This document shows positions 4,648 to 5,066 of a DNA stretch of 5,066 nt, piece after piece. Below the pieces are notes generated by a model that worked only from the letters and a program-made list of their open reading frames with translations, did not search any database and had not been told where the DNA came from. The stretch comes from DATJQA01 sp041169145 (GTDB lineage Bacteria; Patescibacteriota; Minisyncoccia; UBA6257; 2-01-FULL-56-20): assembly GCA_041169145.1 (NCBI GenBank), contig JBEEJO010000057.1, positions 1 through 5,066 of the forward strand. The letters are read 5' to 3'. The position numbers were made by a program, and so were the translations under genes. Each line of letters begins with the position of its first letter. The stretch's first letter is position 1.

Positions 4648-5066
4648 ATGAGTAAAAAATTGATTTCGGCAACGCTTACGGCGACCACCTCGGTGTGGCT
4701 CTCCGGAGCGATGCTCCTCATGCCGGTTGCTCACGCACAGTCCGTTGATGCTTTGCAGGCCCAGATCGCGTCGCTTTTGGCGCAGATCACGGCGTTGCAG
4801 GCTCAGATCGGAGCTTCTTCTGGCGGCTCCATGTCGTACACCTTTACTCGCGACCTCACCGTGGGTTCAAAGGGTGACGATGTGAAAGCTCTCCAGCAGT
4901 TCCTGAACTCGCACGGCGCCCAAGTGGCGGCGAGCGGTGCGGGTGCTCCGGGCAGTGAGTCCACCTATTTCGGTGCGCTCACGAAAGCGGCTGTTGCCAA
5001 GTGGCAAACGGCTCAGAACATTTCGCCGGCAGCGGGGTACTTCGGTCCGAAGACCCGCGCGGCAGT
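4648..5066 (+). CDS. Secreted peptidoglycan-binding domain protein, N-terminal part (3' end outside window)
   Basis: The first 139 residues of an exported protein that runs past the window. A Sec-type signal peptide is clear: basic MSKK, hydrophobic core to about residue 27, and probable cleavage after AHA (28-30). Next comes VDALQAQIASLLAQITALQAQI (33-54), a short coiled coil with leucine/isoleucine spacing. Residues about 66-139 are a peptidoglycan-binding domain of the PG_binding_1 type: FTRDLTVGSKGDDVKALQQFLN (66-87), YFGALTKAAVAKWQ (107-120), and a closing YFGPKTRAA (131-139). The protein probably sits at the cell surface or wall. I associate this signal-coil-PGBD order with Parcubacteria, where much longer versions with extra domains exist. 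ATG 4648 is the only start that gives a proper signal peptide. Confidence 0.88.
   Translation, partial: MSKKLISATLTATTSVWLSGAMLLMPVAHAQSVDALQAQIASLLAQITALQAQIGASSGGSMSYTFTRDLTVGSKGDDVKALQQFLNSHGAQVAASGAGAPGSESTYFGALTKAAVAKWQTAQNISPAAGYFGPKTRAA

Overview
The window looks like a piece of a Candidate Phyla Radiation genome, most likely Candidatus Parcubacteria (Patescibacteria). This is inference. The best clue is the protein at the right edge: a signal peptide, a short Q/A/L-rich coiled coil and a peptidoglycan-binding domain, an architecture I associate with Parcubacteria. Supporting clues are the small single-function genes, the near absence of Shine-Dalgarno sequences, and a four-helix-like plus winged-helix protein of a kind I recall from these genomes. 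No search was run. All genes read on the + strand. Most appear to be transcribed alone, each with its own -10 or -35/-10 elements close to the start codon and often with a hairpin/T-tract terminator behind it.

Layout. 1-309 is the C-terminal end of the disaggregase ClpB, followed by a double hairpin with a T-tract. 433-876 is a Nudix hydrolase with a complete Nudix box. 914-1615 is an unrecognised polytopic membrane protein. 1714-2490 is a GlmU-type sugar-1-phosphate nucleotidyltransferase without the acetyltransferase half. 2545-3384 is a GalU-type UTP:glucose-1-phosphate uridylyltransferase behind a perfect consensus promoter (TTGACA-N17-TATAAT). These two enzymes would supply UDP-sugars for cell-envelope polymers. 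A strong terminator follows at 3408-3446.

3501-4232 encodes a probable DNA-binding regulator with a C-terminal winged helix. Its promoter, its start region and the DNA encoding its own helix-turn-helix all carry a 10-base motif (ATCCGGCAAT / ATTGCCGGAT): six exact copies and several near copies in about 700 bp. In-frame extra codons split what would otherwise be a perfect palindrome inside the domain. A self-regulating protein with binding sites within its own reading frame is the most unusual possibility here.

4233-4647 has no convincing protein gene. The first part (4233-4467) contains several perfect hairpins, one with two mutually exclusive partners, and ends in a good intrinsic terminator, so it may be a structured small RNA or a structured 3' UTR. 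The second part (4468-4647) is a GC-rich folded stretch leading into an A-rich leader for the secreted peptidoglycan-binding protein (4648 to beyond the window end).
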